Notes: generated from the letters alone by a model not told the origin. A stretch of DNA of 64,000 nt from Schistosoma mansoni (GCF_000237925.1 NW_017386025.1:1550001-1614000); one strand, 5' to 3'. Shown: positions 23,133-35,400, numbered from the stretch's first letter. A program made the numbers and translations.

Positions 23133-24930
23133 TGATATTAATAGCAAACACATTTTCTCTTAGTAACCAAGAATCTTCGTCTATGTTATGAACTTTGAAT
23201 TGAATAGTTCTTTTATGATTCATTCATTGTATACTGATATTTTGAAGTAAAATGAAAGTTAGTATGCATTCGATAAAAATAACTTTTGGTGACAGCTTGA
23301 GACAAAACAATGGGACAAATATAGTAATGTATGAAAGTATTTCAGTGAAACTATTTTAATATACAGAATTGAGCAAAAGTTAAATATTATGTATAACAAG
23401 GAGTAGAAATATTTCTGTATAGTACTCAGAAAGTTTAAAATGAGGATGGAAAATCCTATTTTGTCATTATGAGTCAAAACATTAGTGTTAAACTTATCAA
23501 ATACCTGGATTTTTTTTGTGTAGATTGTATGTAACAGACAAATCAACCCTATCTCTTAATCCTAATCCTAATTAATTAATCCTAAAATAGACCTTAACCT
23601 AGTGACACTTTATTTTATGAGAGAAACAATCAAATAGCATTTCTTGGAGTTTTGCACTAAATTCAATAATCCATATGGCTACAGAGTTGTTTTATGTTAT
23701 GATGAAAACCCTAACTTTAATCTCCTAATCCTTAGCTTAAATACCTAACCTTAACTAGGAACAATATAGGTACTCTTTAAAATCTATTTGGGGCCTTCGA
23801 AGTGATGAATAGTTTATGTCCAAGTGAATAGATTTATATTCTGGTATTTTTTCTGGTTAGCGTTGTTTTTAGCGAGTTAGCTTTTCTACGGGATGGGGTC
23901 ACTAACCCCATGCCCAACCCTCCTCCTTTACCCGGGCTTGGGACCGGCAGTAACTCTAGAAGAGCTACAGGTGGAGTTAGATTTATATACCATTGTTCTT
24001 CTGATTTACAGGCATATTTACCTGTTATGAACCTTGATAAATACACCAAATATGTGAAATTTGTTCACAGTTTGTAATATTATTGTTCTCTTATCCATCA
24101 ATTATCCACTTTGGAAATCTGTTTTCTAACTGGTTAAGAACTGGCCGAAAATTTATTGAGGTTGTTTTTGGCTTAAATTAAGTGTCATTAGTCCAACATT
24201 AATATAACTCATTTATTGAGTACAGAATTTTCGAGTTACTCTACTTTGAATCATATCAAGAATATGAATTCAACTGTGAAGGCGTTGAAATGATGGATTT
24301 CAGAGAATCTATACGTGTATGACATTCAGGTAAAATAACCCTCAAAAGATATATGGTGTTAACCAGAATGACAATCAAAGCTCCATAATTAAATAACACT
24401 TATCTAAGGGAATATACCAACAAAAGTTATCTTATATGACAAATGGTGGTACTGTCAAGCTCCCGAAACCAGACAGTGGATAATGGGGTCAAGAATTAAG
24501 TTTTTATATCACTAATCTATAGATTTCCATTTCTGTGACGACAATTTATTGTTTTAATTAACCTACTATTCTTCTTTATCTATTACCAGATTTTTTTGAA
24601 ATAAATTCCTAATCCAAGTGTTAATTATTAATATGATTGGACGCTGATAATTAAAATAGTGTCTATGTTATGTTTGACCCATACCTGCAGTCGAGTTTGC
24701 ATCCTATCAAATAAGTTGCGATGCAATCAGTTCTCTAAGTGACTCGGGATTGCGTGGATTGCGTTTTGATGTTGGATGTGTGAAGAGAGAAGGTAGGAGA
24801 TCCTGAAAATTGAGTCCGGCCCAGTTGGCACTCGTTATTAAGGTGGACATGGAATCCTGAGGAAACTGATGTTCTCTCAAGTCAATCGCCTACGAACAAA
24901 TCCTGAGATGACAGACAACTATGAAATCAG
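23133..24930. other. AT-rich DNA with a short GC-rich repeat piece and CCTAA-like tracts
   Basis: No supported gene. Degenerate CCTAA/CTTAA-type repeats lie near 23548-23765, and a GC-rich insert at 23870-23985. Confidence 0.4.
23870..23985. repeat. GC-rich repeat fragment, class unknown
   Basis: A sharp composition change ('acgggatggggtcactaacc', 'cctcctttacccgggcttgg', 'agaagagctacaggtgg') against AT-rich flanks suggests an inserted mobile-element piece. I cannot assign a family from this copy alone. Confidence 0.45.
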
Positions 24931-24934
24931 CAAT

Positions 24935-25135
24935 CAATCAATACAAACACTTCAGTCATACATTAGGTCATTCACGACGCAACAGTCTCGTGAAATATAA
25001 GACCAAGTTAATCAGGTTCGAGTCCAAAAGAGGAATTTTATTCTTTGAAATTTCCAGGTATTCTTTGTTGCGAAGACATTAGACCCAGGGTTTCCTGTTG
25101 ATCAATTCAAACCACCTACCATTAAAATGAATGTA
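24935..25135 (+). repeat. Degenerate R3 copy
   Basis: It keeps a B-box 'aggttcgagtcc' and, downstream, 'cccagggtttcctgttgat' and 'attcaaaccacc', as in R3 at 45985-46225. The ribozyme boxes are not recognisable. Confidence 0.5.
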
Positions 25136-26718
25136 ACTGCAATCATACCTTGTAAATGATCTGCTTATAATTATTACAGTCACGAACGTTTTTTAAGATA
25201 AAATATAGGCTGGTAATTAGTTTTTATCTGAGAATACTTTGCAGCTTTTTAGTACTGTTTGTTTAATTAATAAGGCAGGTTGTAAAATTGTTAGTTTTCC
25301 TTTAATTTCAAACTAGTTATTTCATCTATAAGCTTCTCTGTAAACAATATGCTAATTTTCATATCATTTAACTAGGCAGAAAAAACGATTGACTTCTCAG
25401 TTACCTATCACAGATTAAAATGTATACATCAATGATGTATAGATCAGTGATGTCGTGGTAACGCTCTATTGTCTCGGGCACGAGTTATTCACCACCAACC
25501 ACGTAGGTTTTAATAGCGTCACATCCATATAGTGTTGCTCATAAAAGAGTAAATTAATGTGTACCTGGTAAATGAGTTATGTAGATATCTAAGTTGTGAT
25601 TTAAGATTAAAAGTTAAAGGAATGGTGCAGTTCGTAATTTCTTGGTTATCTTTAATGCTTAGTATAACAGGTTTGTGGATATTGTGGACTTTAGAGGCTT
25701 GTATCAAGGACTAACCCTACCTAGACAACCACTAAAAATCGGGAAACACATGACACATGTTTCACGAGAAGGTTATAAGTTCTGCCCGTGGAAAATTCAC
25801 AAACTAGAACAAAACAGCTCTCCAGTGCTTCCTTGTTTTAAATGATTTGAACGAAAGTCAGTGTGTATTGCAATACTACAAATTATCATTATTTTGTTTA
25901 GAAAAAAGTAGTATTATGGAGAACTTAAACCTAGAAAATCTGAAATGTCAGTCCATATAAACTCATAAAGCTCTGGTATTTTCCAAAGGTTGCGTAGTTT
26001 CTCAATCTATCGGATTAGTATTGGTGTTACATAAAGATATAATATATAAATTTAGTTTGTGTGTACTGTTTGTGTACTGTCAAATTAATCAGTAGTTAAA
26101 TAACAATAGCATTGATAAGGTGCATATTTTCATTTACTATTTTTGTAGCTACTTACAAAGTTTGTGAGTAATATTTATAAAACAAGCAATTAACTTAAGC
26201 AAAATAAACCAATACTGAAAACTGTATTTCGAAAAGCGCATTACAGAATATAATATAGGGGGAATATCGTTTTGAAATTTTAAACTTGAAAATTATTCAA
26301 ATCATTTAACGCTAAGTCTTTGATGGTATAATATAGTTGAAGTCTTTATTGTTCACTAGTATTTACTTGTTAATTAGAAGTACTGTTCAAGGTGGGTTTG
26401 ATAGAAGGAGTGATATTTTAAAGCAAACAAACATAGTCTATTTATACTAAAATTAGGAGCCTTTTTGACGATAAAGCTTGGAGCAGACTAAGGAGCTAAA
26501 GATTAGAGTTATTTTTGACTTCATTGTTCATCCCTGCTTGAACCGCAAACGGAATTGGATGGCAGAGGACGTGAAAAACCTCTACATATAAGTTTAATTT
26601 AACTACAGAGAACAGATGGCATTCAGAAAGTTACTAACAGACCTACTGATTCCTTAAGTTTCTAGAAAAACGCTAAGATTAGTAATGTATTCGACTATTT
26701 ATCAGTTAGATTAGAGAA
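25136..26718. other. AT-rich DNA, no supported gene
   Basis: Contains a possible R2 scrap at about 25755-25860 ('ctccagtgcttccttgttt') and R3-like scraps near 25430-25500 ('gtcgtggtaacgctct'). Nothing else was recognised. Confidence 0.4.
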
Positions 26719-26719
26719 C

Positions 26720-26915
26720 GAAAGAATAAGTCGATGTCAAGATTTTTCACAATTGACTTATCCAGTCACCGACGCAACGTCTCAAACAATGAAGCTGGAA
26801 GTTTGGGATTCAATCGGTTATGGAACACTAGTTCTGTCAAAATGTTAGTTACATATTGATGAAACCTAGTTCCAGGGTTTCCTATCGACTACCTTCAACC
26901 ACATAATGCTTAATT
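26720..26915 (+). repeat. Degenerate R3 copy
   Basis: 'ttgatgaaacctagttccag' followed by 'ggtttcctatcgactacc' and 'ttcaaccaca' corresponds to the R3 GAAA box, cleavage region and tail. The CUGANGA box is lost. Confidence 0.5.
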
Positions 26916-27304
26916 TATTACACTTATTACAATTCACAATGATCTGTTTCATACTGTAAGGATGGCTCGTTGGCAAACTCAAGGAGGCCTCAAGAAGCCC
27001 AGAAAGAGCCGAAGACATTCCATCTAATCACCGCTAGAGTAACATTTTAGAATGTCAACGTGTAGCTTCCTTATTGGATGAATAAGGAGAGCCCCCTATG
27101 TGCCTATTGGCTGTCCAAAATGATGATTTACTTTCAGCCAAATATATATATATACATGAGATTTGTGTACTATATTTGACACTGTGTTGGGAATTACATT
27201 CTTACTTACTAGTCTTCTATCTTCTCTCTTGTGACGTTGCGGGTTCAATCGTTTAAGTAGTCTAGTTGTACGCGGCGTAGCAAGTATTAATGATCTAGAT
27301 ATTG

Positions 27305-27606
27305 TAGTGAACAGAACACGAATGGGGACAATCGAATGAATTTGACACAAAAATTACAGACTATCTCACTGAAATCTGATAACCATTCAGTAAACAATTA
27401 ATTTGCAAAATAACAATCAATTGTGTCAATCTTGACTGTTCCTTCTGCAAATATCAGTCCATCTTCTCTAATTTCATTGTTCATGCATTTTCATAACGAT
27501 TTCGCTTCGTTCCTGTTCTTTCCTTATCGATCTTCTGCCAAAATACATTCTATGCCTGAGCATCACCATTTACTACTTATGTGGATATAAGTAAACCACA
27601 CTACAA
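27305..27606 (+). repeat. R5 interspersed repeat
   Basis: A full-looking R5 unit ending in the TACTTAT/ATAAGTA palindrome, nearly identical to the 15395-15693 copy. Confidence 0.85.
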
Positions 27607-27799
27607 TATAACACATACCATCATAAATGTTTATTTCTATATTATATTAATATACAAATCGTATTATTATTTTCATAGTTGAAATCATGAGTCAATTGAA
27701 GCTAAACGACCAGGGAAAACCTGGAAGCACTGGACGGCCGTTTCGTCCTGTTATGGGACTCCTCAGCAGTGCGCATCCACGATCCCGCCTCGCGAGCGA

Positions 27800-27999
27800 N
27801 NNNNNNNNNNNNNNNNNNNNNNNNNNNNNNNNNNNNNNNNNNNNNNNNNNNNNNNNNNNNNNNNNNNNNNNNNNNNNNNNNNNNNNNNNNNNNNNNNNNN
27901 NNNNNNNNNNNNNNNNNNNNNNNNNNNNNNNNNNNNNNNNNNNNNNNNNNNNNNNNNNNNNNNNNNNNNNNNNNNNNNNNNNNNNNNNNNNNNNNNNNN
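27800..27999. other. Assembly gap, 200 N
   Basis: Exactly 200 undetermined bases between inverted R2 arms. The uniform length suggests a placeholder rather than a measured size. Confidence 0.99.
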
Positions 28000-28058
28000 G
28001 GCGCAACACTTGTAGGTCCTGGGTTTGAATCTCGCTCGCGAGGCGGGATCGTGGATGC

Positions 28059-28104
28059 GCACTGCTGAGGAGTCCCATAACAGGACGAAACGGCCGTCCA
28101 GTGC
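28059..28104 (+). ncRNA. Hammerhead ribozyme motif in R2 (intact)
   Basis: A complete motif. Stem I GCACTG (28059-28064) pairs perfectly with CAGTGC (28099-28104). Box CTGAGGA lies at 28065-28071, stem II GTCC/GGAC at 28072-28075 and 28083-28086, GAAA at 28087-28090, and stem III is about 3 bp. The cleavage triplet GTC ends at 28098. The core has G at position 7, which tolerates any base in this class. The same sequence lies inverted on the other side of the gap. Confidence 0.8.
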
Positions 28105-28195
28105 TTCCAGGTTTTCCATGGTGATCTAGCTTCTACTGACTCATGGTTTCAACTGTGAAAATACTGAAATCTCCACAAAACCCCTTCGTATTATT

Positions 28196-29645
28196 ATATT
28201 TATTTATTTACTGTATTTTTGTTAATTCAAAGCACCAAAATATACTAAATTTAGTAACAACATTCCTTATTCATAAATTCCTTTGTTTGATTATTAAAAA
28301 TAAAATTTTATTTATAAAATAAGAAAAATAACAAAAGTTCAATGTACTTTATTGTTAAGAACATTAAAATTATGCTAAAAAGGGATTAACTTTCCTTGCA
28401 AACATTCAGATCTATTGTTAAACACATTGATAGGCAGGAGGAATTTACCATGTATTTATTGAAGATGCATATTTCACCTTATTTGAGACGATATTATCTC
28501 CATTTTCCTTGAAATAGATGATGTGATAGTCAAACATTCATTATCTTCCTGGACAACAACATTAACACATATGTCAGGTGATTATAATTTACTTGAATGT
28601 CTACATCAAATGACTGATGACTTGTCTTATCGACATTGGTGTTAACTGATTGTGATTGATGTTTGTCCTGATTACTTTTCAGAAGAACAACTACCCAGAC
28701 AATTTCATCAAAAAATATCATTGAAACTCATCAATAAAGACGAAATCAAATGTGAAAATTAATAAACCAATCAACCTACCATATATAAAGGATACATCAG
28801 AAATTACAATATAATAGAGGCTAGTTGAAATAGAGGTAACGTATAAACCATCAAAGTTATGCTAATCTTATGCAAACCAAAGGATAAAATGCTATAAGAA
28901 GAAAAACATGAACTAGAACACAAATTATTCCAATTACATAAAACACTTAATTTCACAAAATGATCACCCTTCTCAACTTCGTCTACAAAAACGAGTGAAC
29001 GAGTGTGGACACACTTTTGACAGGGAAAATGTTTAAAGTTTGGACAGAGTGAGTATGATAAAAACTAAAGAACTTTTAAGCTTAATACTCAAGTCAAATA
29101 GTAATCAGTAAACACTTTGGAACCGACCCAATTTACCAGCTAGTGAGAAAAACCATATAATCAAGAATCAGGCCAAAGGGGAAGTCAATCAAAATAAATC
29201 TGCAAATAATGCTAAAGCAAACGTCAACAACAACCAGTTGTAACCAATGTTGACATATTAGGTTGTTTAGTGTAGAAATTAAAGTAGATTATCCCCACCT
29301 GAAGTTTTTGTTGATCATGCTGTCCAGAAGAAAAATAGGGGATTCATGGTTACACAATTCAACCATAAAAGAAACTCTACCGAGAATAAAGCGTATGTTA
29401 TGAACAATTTTCACTTTAAAATAAAGATCCTAACTCCAATAGACTAATGCAAATAAATAATTGTCAGTTTTTTTAATGACAACAATTGGTTAAACCTACC
29501 TGACGAGAAAAGAATTTGTTTTTAGATCAACGTGGCAAATTGTCACTCAAAACCTGTTTAAGGATAACGTTAATGAAATGTTTTTTAAGTAGCTCATATC
29601 GTGCGGTTGTAAAAATCGTTTATTTTATTATCGTGGGAAGATTTA
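28196..29645. other. AT-rich intergenic DNA, no gene seen
   Basis: No supported gene, tRNA or recognised repeat over about 1.4 kb. Confidence 0.5.
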
Positions 29646-29649
29646 TGGA

Positions 29650-29865
29650 CATTGCAGAATTTTCACAGTTTAAATCATGAACTTATTTTAGCTTAACCCC
29701 CATTATAAACCTGGATGCATTGAACAGCCTTTTCGTTCCACTATGGAACTCTTGAACAGTGCGCATTCAGAGTCTTGCGCGCGAGAATAGAACCTAGAAC
29801 TTCCTATCTTATATAGGAGCACCTAACCTTCAGACCACTGAACTTCCTTCGATTCTTCACTTGTT
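29650..29865 (-). mobile_element. R2 SINE copy, degenerate
   Basis: Whole R2 order on the minus strand: tRNA-like A-box region ('ggtctgaaggttaggtgc'), hammerhead remnant ('ggaacgaaaaggctgttc') and 3' part. An older copy. Confidence 0.65.
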
Positions 29866-30304
29866 TAACTACACTGGCTACAATCTTTTGAAAAACAGTA
29901 CCATTGATTTTACAAGGAGGTGAATTTATGAGTTTCGAGTTTTCTCTATCTGGCGTATTTTCACGATAAGAAAGCTACCGATTGAACGAAATTAATATAA
30001 ATCACCCAAGCGAATTATGTCAGTTTATTTAACTGTTCACATCAAAATATGTAACATACAACCCTCCAACTATGACGGAGATTAGAAAGCCAAATTATAC
30101 AAAATACAAATAGATTGAAATATTTAACATTCTCACAGTTTGACAATGGATTTCTATCTTACTTAACGTATTTAAATTTGGTTATAAGCGTTTTACATTA
30201 GTTGTGATTTTTAATATGCTTTTGTTTGTTCATGGCTATCATCTTAAGATATTAGTTTAAGCCTAGTTCTAAAATTTGGGCAGTTAATAAATAATGTTTA
30301 TATA

Positions 30305-30600
30305 GAATAGATAGAATGTGGCTAGTAGTGAAATCCAAGATGCCCGTTTCGTCTCATTGAGGACTCGTCAGTTGGATTTACTTGCATCCAAGATCATGTT
30401 CACCATGGGACTTAAAAACAATCCCTTTTCCCTCCAAAGGCTATCGCATTATCCACCTAAATACTGAATTCAGTCATTAACACACTTGTGCAATGGGTAT
30501 GAATTCTATATAAATTTATGAAATAATGGCTATCCCGCGGTAATGCACACAGGATGCACATAGACCAATTAAGACTGGTCACAACAATGATTTATCATTG
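30305..30600 (-). mobile_element. R1 copy, degenerate
   Basis: R1 order on the minus strand. The hammerhead keeps CTGACGA and GAAAC, but stem II has changed ('gtcctcaatgagac'). The tRNA-like region is eroded, and a tail scrap with 'gcacacaggatgcacatag' lies at the right. Confidence 0.65.
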
Positions 30601-30837
30601 TTATAATGAGACACAAAGTGTTTTCAGTAATAACAATATCAGTAGAAATCCTGTTTTTTCGACTTCCTAGTAATTTTCATTATTTTTTTTCAATAACTTA
30701 TGACGTTAAATTAAATCTGAAAATATTTCAATCTATGGAGAATTCATGATATAATCGACGAATGAAAATATCCTCATATGTTTCTACGTATTTAGACGTA
30801 TTACTTACTTTATGGATAGGTATTATATATATATATA

Positions 30838-31110
30838 TATTTACACCTGTTACTCCTCATAGAGGAGTATAGGCCGCTTACCAACATTCTCCATCCAAAT
30901 CTGTCCTAGGAAGTCCTTTCCAGATCTTTCCAGTTGTAATTCATCCTTTTCATATCAGCTTCCGCTTCCCTATATATTTTGTTCTTTGGCCTTCCTCTTT
31001 TCCGCTTTCCATTAAGATTCTCAGTTAGGGCTTGTCTCGTGATGCAGTTCAAAGATTTCCTCAGTGTATGTCCTATCCACTTCCAACGTCTATTCCTAAT
31101 ATTTTACATA
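30838..31110 (-). pseudogene. RTE-clade 3' fragment, degenerate
   Basis: Matches the 3' end of the 2548-3490 element ('cctgttactcctcatagagg', 'cagttgtaattcatcc', 'ttctttggccttcctc') with many changes and an abrupt left flank of TA repeats. It covers only the C-terminal ~90 codons. Confidence 0.8.
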
Positions 31111-31282
31111 GTTATTTTCAAATATTAGTTACATTTAGAATCATTCTAATTTATGGTAAATAAGGAAAGATTTCTAGAATTTATTGTTATACTCAATTAT
31201 TTACTGAAGGAAAATAATAGTTGACTGATATCCATAAAAAAATATTCACTGAAGTGACATTTTACTTCCATAAGATTATCAA

Positions 31283-31890
31283 TTACTTACCTACGCCTGT
31301 TACTCCCAATGGAGCATAGGCCAACTACCAGCATTCTCCAACTCAATCTGTCCTGGGCCTTCCTTTCTAATTCTATCCAGTTTTTGTTCATTCTTCTCAT
31401 GTCTGTCTTCATTTCTCGGCGTAATGTGTTCTTTGTTCTTCCTCCTCTCCTTTGACCTTCAGGATTCCATGTGAGGGCTTTTCTTGTGACACATTTGGGT
31501 GACTTCCTCAATGTATGTTCTGTCCATTTCCAGCTCTTCTTCCTGATTTCTTCCTCCACTGGGATCTGGTTTGTTCTCTCCCACAGTAGGTTGTTCCCGA
31601 TAGTGTCTCTCCAACGAATCCAAAGTATTTGCATAGACAACTGTTGATAAACACCTGCATCTTCTGGATGGTGGCCTTCGTTGTTCTCCAGGTTTCCGCG
31701 CCATACATTAGAACTGTCTTGAAATTTGTATTGAAAATTCTGATCCTGGTGTTGGTTGGCAGTTATTTTGAGTTCCAGATGTCCTTCAATCGTAGATATA
31801 CTGCTCTTGCTTTGCCGATCTGCGCCTTCACATCTGCATCAGATCCGCCATGTTCATCGATGATGGTGTCCAGGTACGCCGTAGTGTCAA
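31283..31890 (-). pseudogene. 5'-truncated RTE-clade fragment
   Basis: A second, better-preserved RTE 3' segment. One frame gives [16 protein letters not shown] through [20 protein letters not shown] to the end; upstream, [12 protein letters not shown] and [16 protein letters not shown] lie in a shifted frame. So at least one frameshift separates two blocks of the same protein. It is truncated near 31890, before the RT catalytic motifs. It lies about 170 bp from the fragment at 30838-31110, same strand, so the two are separate insertions or a rearranged pair. Confidence 0.88.
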
Positions 31891-32490
31891 ATGATTTCTA
31901 ATACTTATAACTTAAGATAATATTGAAGCAATCTGTACAGGATACACATATTGTTTTACAGCTTGTATTTAACCTGATGATGATTTTTGAATGAATTCTT
32001 TAATGATTAATTCATAAACAATGAGATTAAACTTGTCAATTACATTGGTTATTTGCATACATTTTAAGAGTGAACATTATTTTACACATTAAAAACTCAG
32101 AATCTCTAACTTCTATTTTTGTCAACTAGTTCAACTCTATGTATGTGAAATACCCATAATATCAAGATTGTAAAGTATAATGAAAATAAATACAGTGATT
32201 AGTGATTTTAGACTTCGGTCGATATGGTCCAGAATCGATCATAATTGCACAAAACTATTCATCTTCATTTTTTATCAAGGTTATAATCTGTAGAACTCTT
32301 TCATATCTTTTCTCACAGTACCACATTTTTAATATTTCTGTCTTCCCTATCATCATTTCCATAACACCACTAGGATTCTTTCGCTATTCATCTTGTTAAT
32401 TTCAATCCATTATGGTTTTGCAGGTTTTGGCAACTTCAGCCAATATACATTTTTGTCATGTTCTATGTTGATTCTAACTAACTAACCTCA
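31891..32490. other. AT-rich intergenic DNA, no feature seen
   Basis: No gene or recognised repeat. Confidence 0.45.
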
Positions 32491-32494
32491 CAAG

Positions 32495-32642
32495 GCGAAT
32501 TCGTGGATGCGCACTACTGAGGAGTCCCACAATAGGACGAAACGACCGTCCAGTACTTCCAGGTTTTCCATGGTGGTCTAGCTTCAAGTGATTCACGCTT
32601 TCAACTATGAAAATACTAAATCTCCACAAAAAACCCCTTCTG
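32495..32642 (+). mobile_element. R2 copy, 3' half with hammerhead
   Basis: It keeps 'cgtggatgcgcactactgag', CTGAGGA, stem II GTCC/GGAC, GAAA and the full R2 3' end to 'accccttctgat'. Stem I has a mismatch next to the core (GCACTA against CAGTAC), which may weaken cleavage. The tRNA-like half is absent. Confidence 0.85.
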
Positions 32643-33338
32643 ATAATAATTAAAATAGATAACCACATATTGAATTGATTTAGCAACAGAATATTTTAAA
32701 TATGTCAACAATTAGTCAAGAACTCATTTCATAAACCTATGATCTATTCTAACTATTCAATACATAAAGATCCAAATTAACTTTTCCTAATTATGAATAT
32801 TCTTTAAAAGCTGAACTTTTGTTTGTAGATATGGTTAAATTAATGAAATCTAATTAGTAACTTCTTACAGTGATATCATAACCAAGGTCAATAACATCTA
32901 CCTCAAATAATAAATTGAAATAACAACAACATAAAAATATGAAAAAGTATTTATTGATTACTCCATTGGTACCTCTATGTATTTGACTTTTATTCTAAGT
33001 AAATTAATAATTATAGATGTGCAAATGAGTGCTTAAAAAAACAACATTTAGATTTAGTTTAATAAATGTGGATGAACTTGACAAAAACTAATTTTTTTTT
33101 AATGTGTAACACCTAAACAACTAACTTTACATGTATATGTTTGTAATAATCATGCGATGTTGTGATTGTAAGGCAGACAGTAAACAGAATCCGTTATAAA
33201 AGTACTTCACTGAATAAATTCTCTGTATTTTGGGTATCATTAAGTAAAAGGTATGTTATTAGTTTTGAACATTTGATTTACATAGCATATCTTTTGATCC
33301 AACGATTAGTTTAGAATAATTTCTAATACTTTATTATT
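32643..33338. other. AT-rich intergenic DNA, no feature seen
   Basis: No gene or recognised repeat. Confidence 0.45.
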
Positions 33339-33339
33339 A

Positions 33340-33835
33340 TTGTTTTATTTGAACACATAAATATTGGTACTAGGGGGCACCAGATATATTTGTGTGAGGG
33401 CCATGATACTGCACGGGTGCCCAGACCGAAGCAGGTGGTTTTCCTAGAAGGGCCACACCCCGAACATTTCACCTAAAGGTCTGATCCACAAGGCAGTGGA
33501 GCATCGTAAGGAGATGCAGTCCCATGGTAGCCGAAGACCAACGATTGGTTCATACGCCATTTGTTCCATCAGGATACTGGAGCCCATGTGCACCATTGGT
33601 TTGGAATCAGGGTTTTCCAACTCCCCTAGGTGGACACTTCATATCCACCAACCCGGTTATAGCGCCGGACATTCGCTTTTCGTCCTCTCAATTTCGTAAA
33701 CAACACCTGTTCCATGAGAAGGCAGTGAGTAGGACTTGTGTGGCAAGGGCTATATACGCGTGGCTGTGAGAGAGCATTTCGAGAGAGGAGGCGGGCCCTC
33801 CCCACTCTCGGCCGTACCAGGGCATTTGGGAACAA
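33340..33835 (-). mobile_element. R4 repeat, near full length
   Basis: The same order as the 21838-22360 copy, with the tail at the left ('ttattgttttatttgaacac'). The 3' hairpin is partly deleted here ('atatatttgtgtgaggg'). Confidence 0.8.
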
Positions 33836-33959
33836 TTTCTAATACCATTAATCACTGAAATGTTTACAATAATTTACTCCATTTGCTTACTTTAACCATG
33901 AGAATAAAATATATATTTAGGGTGAATATTTCATTTCATTGAAGTGGTTTTGTAGAGGG

Positions 33960-34110
33960 TGGTTCTAATGTGTATTAAGTATTTATCACACGTCGATGTT
34001 AGTTGACGTAAAGTTGAAAACCACGGAACAGTAAACAGTCGTTTCATTTTAGTATGTAACTCTTCATCAGTGCACCCTGATGACCCTTCCGGAAGTCGAA
34101 CCCAAAATGA
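33960..34110 (-). repeat. Possible degenerate R2 copy
   Basis: A weak match to the R2 hammerhead side ('cagtcgtttcattttagtatg', 'cttcatcagtgcaccctgat') and a B-box remnant ('gaagtcgaaccc'). Confidence 0.4.
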
Positions 34111-34314
34111 TATTTTTAATCTATTAAATATCTTGGAAGTCTATTGAAATGTAAAACAAGTTTATGAAAATTGATTTGATCCATTCAAGTATCAGATCAC
34201 ACAATGATTGGCAAATAATATTTTCAACATAATGATTAGTAATTTATGTCTAAATTTGGTACTCAATAAAATTCAATGAAATTTTCCAATAAGAGAGCTG
34301 CTAAAAATGAAATT

Positions 34315-34720
34315 CATACAGCACGTTTCTCCTGATTTACTACTCATCAGTTGGATGCGCCTGCTTCATAGTGTCGATGTTCATATTGAATCACAAACAA
34401 CGAAAAAAATATAAATCCTCACAAATAAAATTCATACTTATGGCATGAGTTAGGGAATATCAGAAGGTCAATGTATAACACGGTAATGTTTGAAATAAAA
34501 GAAACAGAGTTAAATTCTTAACAGGCTATCAGCATTTGAATCTAAGTACATTCAACTGATGAGCCACTTATGGAACGAAACACGCCTCCTGGATTCCAAT
34601 GCTGGTGACTATTCAACATTTCTAAAAATTGTGACCAAATGACAGTAATGATGCAATCGGTTTAGGATGCCAAAAGAGATTGACTTATTGCAGTCCTAAA
34701 CATCAACAGTGGTAGTATAC
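34315..34720. repeat. Degenerate R1 pieces in both orientations
   Basis: A minus-strand scrap at about 34315-34400 ('gcacgtttctcc', 'actcatcagttggatg') and a plus-strand one at about 34530-34720 ('cattcaactgatgagcc', 'aacgaaacacgcctcctgg', 'attgcagtcctaaacatcaa'). The order is again minus then plus. Confidence 0.55.
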
Positions 34721-34857
34721 AAATCTACGGAAACGTAACACATAAGAGTTTGAACTGCCTTTTTTAGAAAAATATCCAACGCCGATGATAATACGTACAA
34801 CGATTTGCTTCTACCGGTATTTTGTAAGAATTTATTCAACTTGAAAAAGAAAATTAG

Positions 34858-35400
34858 GTGATGAATAGTGGCTAGCAGTGGAATCCAGGACGCGCGTCTC
34901 GTCCTATTTGGGACTCGTCAGCTGGATGTACCTGTATCTGAGTTGATGTTCACTGTGGGACTCGAACCCAGTATTTTTCGCTTCAAACGCCATCGCGTTA
35001 TCCACTCAGCTACTGAATCCTGATGGCCACTTGCTCGTGCGATGGGGTGAAGTTTAGGTTCATTTAGTATTGTTTGTTTGAATGTTCCTATCGATGTGTT
35101 AGGACTGCAACTGGTCAGTCTCTAATTGGCATATGTGCATACTGCGCGTATTGCCTCAATATAGCCTTAATTCACAAGCATTGTAAACAAAGATGGATAG
35201 GATGGATAGGACGAAACGCGCGTCCTGGATTCCACTGCTAGCCACTATCTATCTTTGCTTACAATGCTTATGAATCAAGGCTATATCGAGGGAATACGCA
35301 CAGTATGCACATATGCCAATTAGAGACTGACCAGTTGCAGTCCTAACAGATCGATAGGAAGATTCAAATAAACAATACTAAATGAATTTAAAAAATTAGA
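34858..35400. mobile_element. R1 head-to-head dimer
   Basis: 34858-35190 is a full permuted R1 unit in minus orientation, including the tRNA-like promoter and hammerhead. From about 35200 a plus-orientation R1 starts inside stem II ('ggataggacgaaacgcgcg') and continues through the tail to 'aatactaaatgaattta'. The minus ribozyme carries 'gtctcgtcc', which alters GAAAC to GAGAC, so it should be dead. The plus piece lacks the first box. Confidence 0.9.

Larger units (their letters stand above)
27665..28195. mobile_element. R2 head-to-head pair around an assembly gap
   Basis: The left arm (27665-27799) is R2 in minus orientation and breaks at the N run. The right arm (28000-28195) is R2 in plus orientation, with B-box-like 'gggtttgaatctcg', hammerhead and the intact 3' end 'ccacaaaaccccttc'. 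The two ribozyme regions are near-identical inverted copies. If the gap is small, the locus is one long palindrome. Confidence 0.85.
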
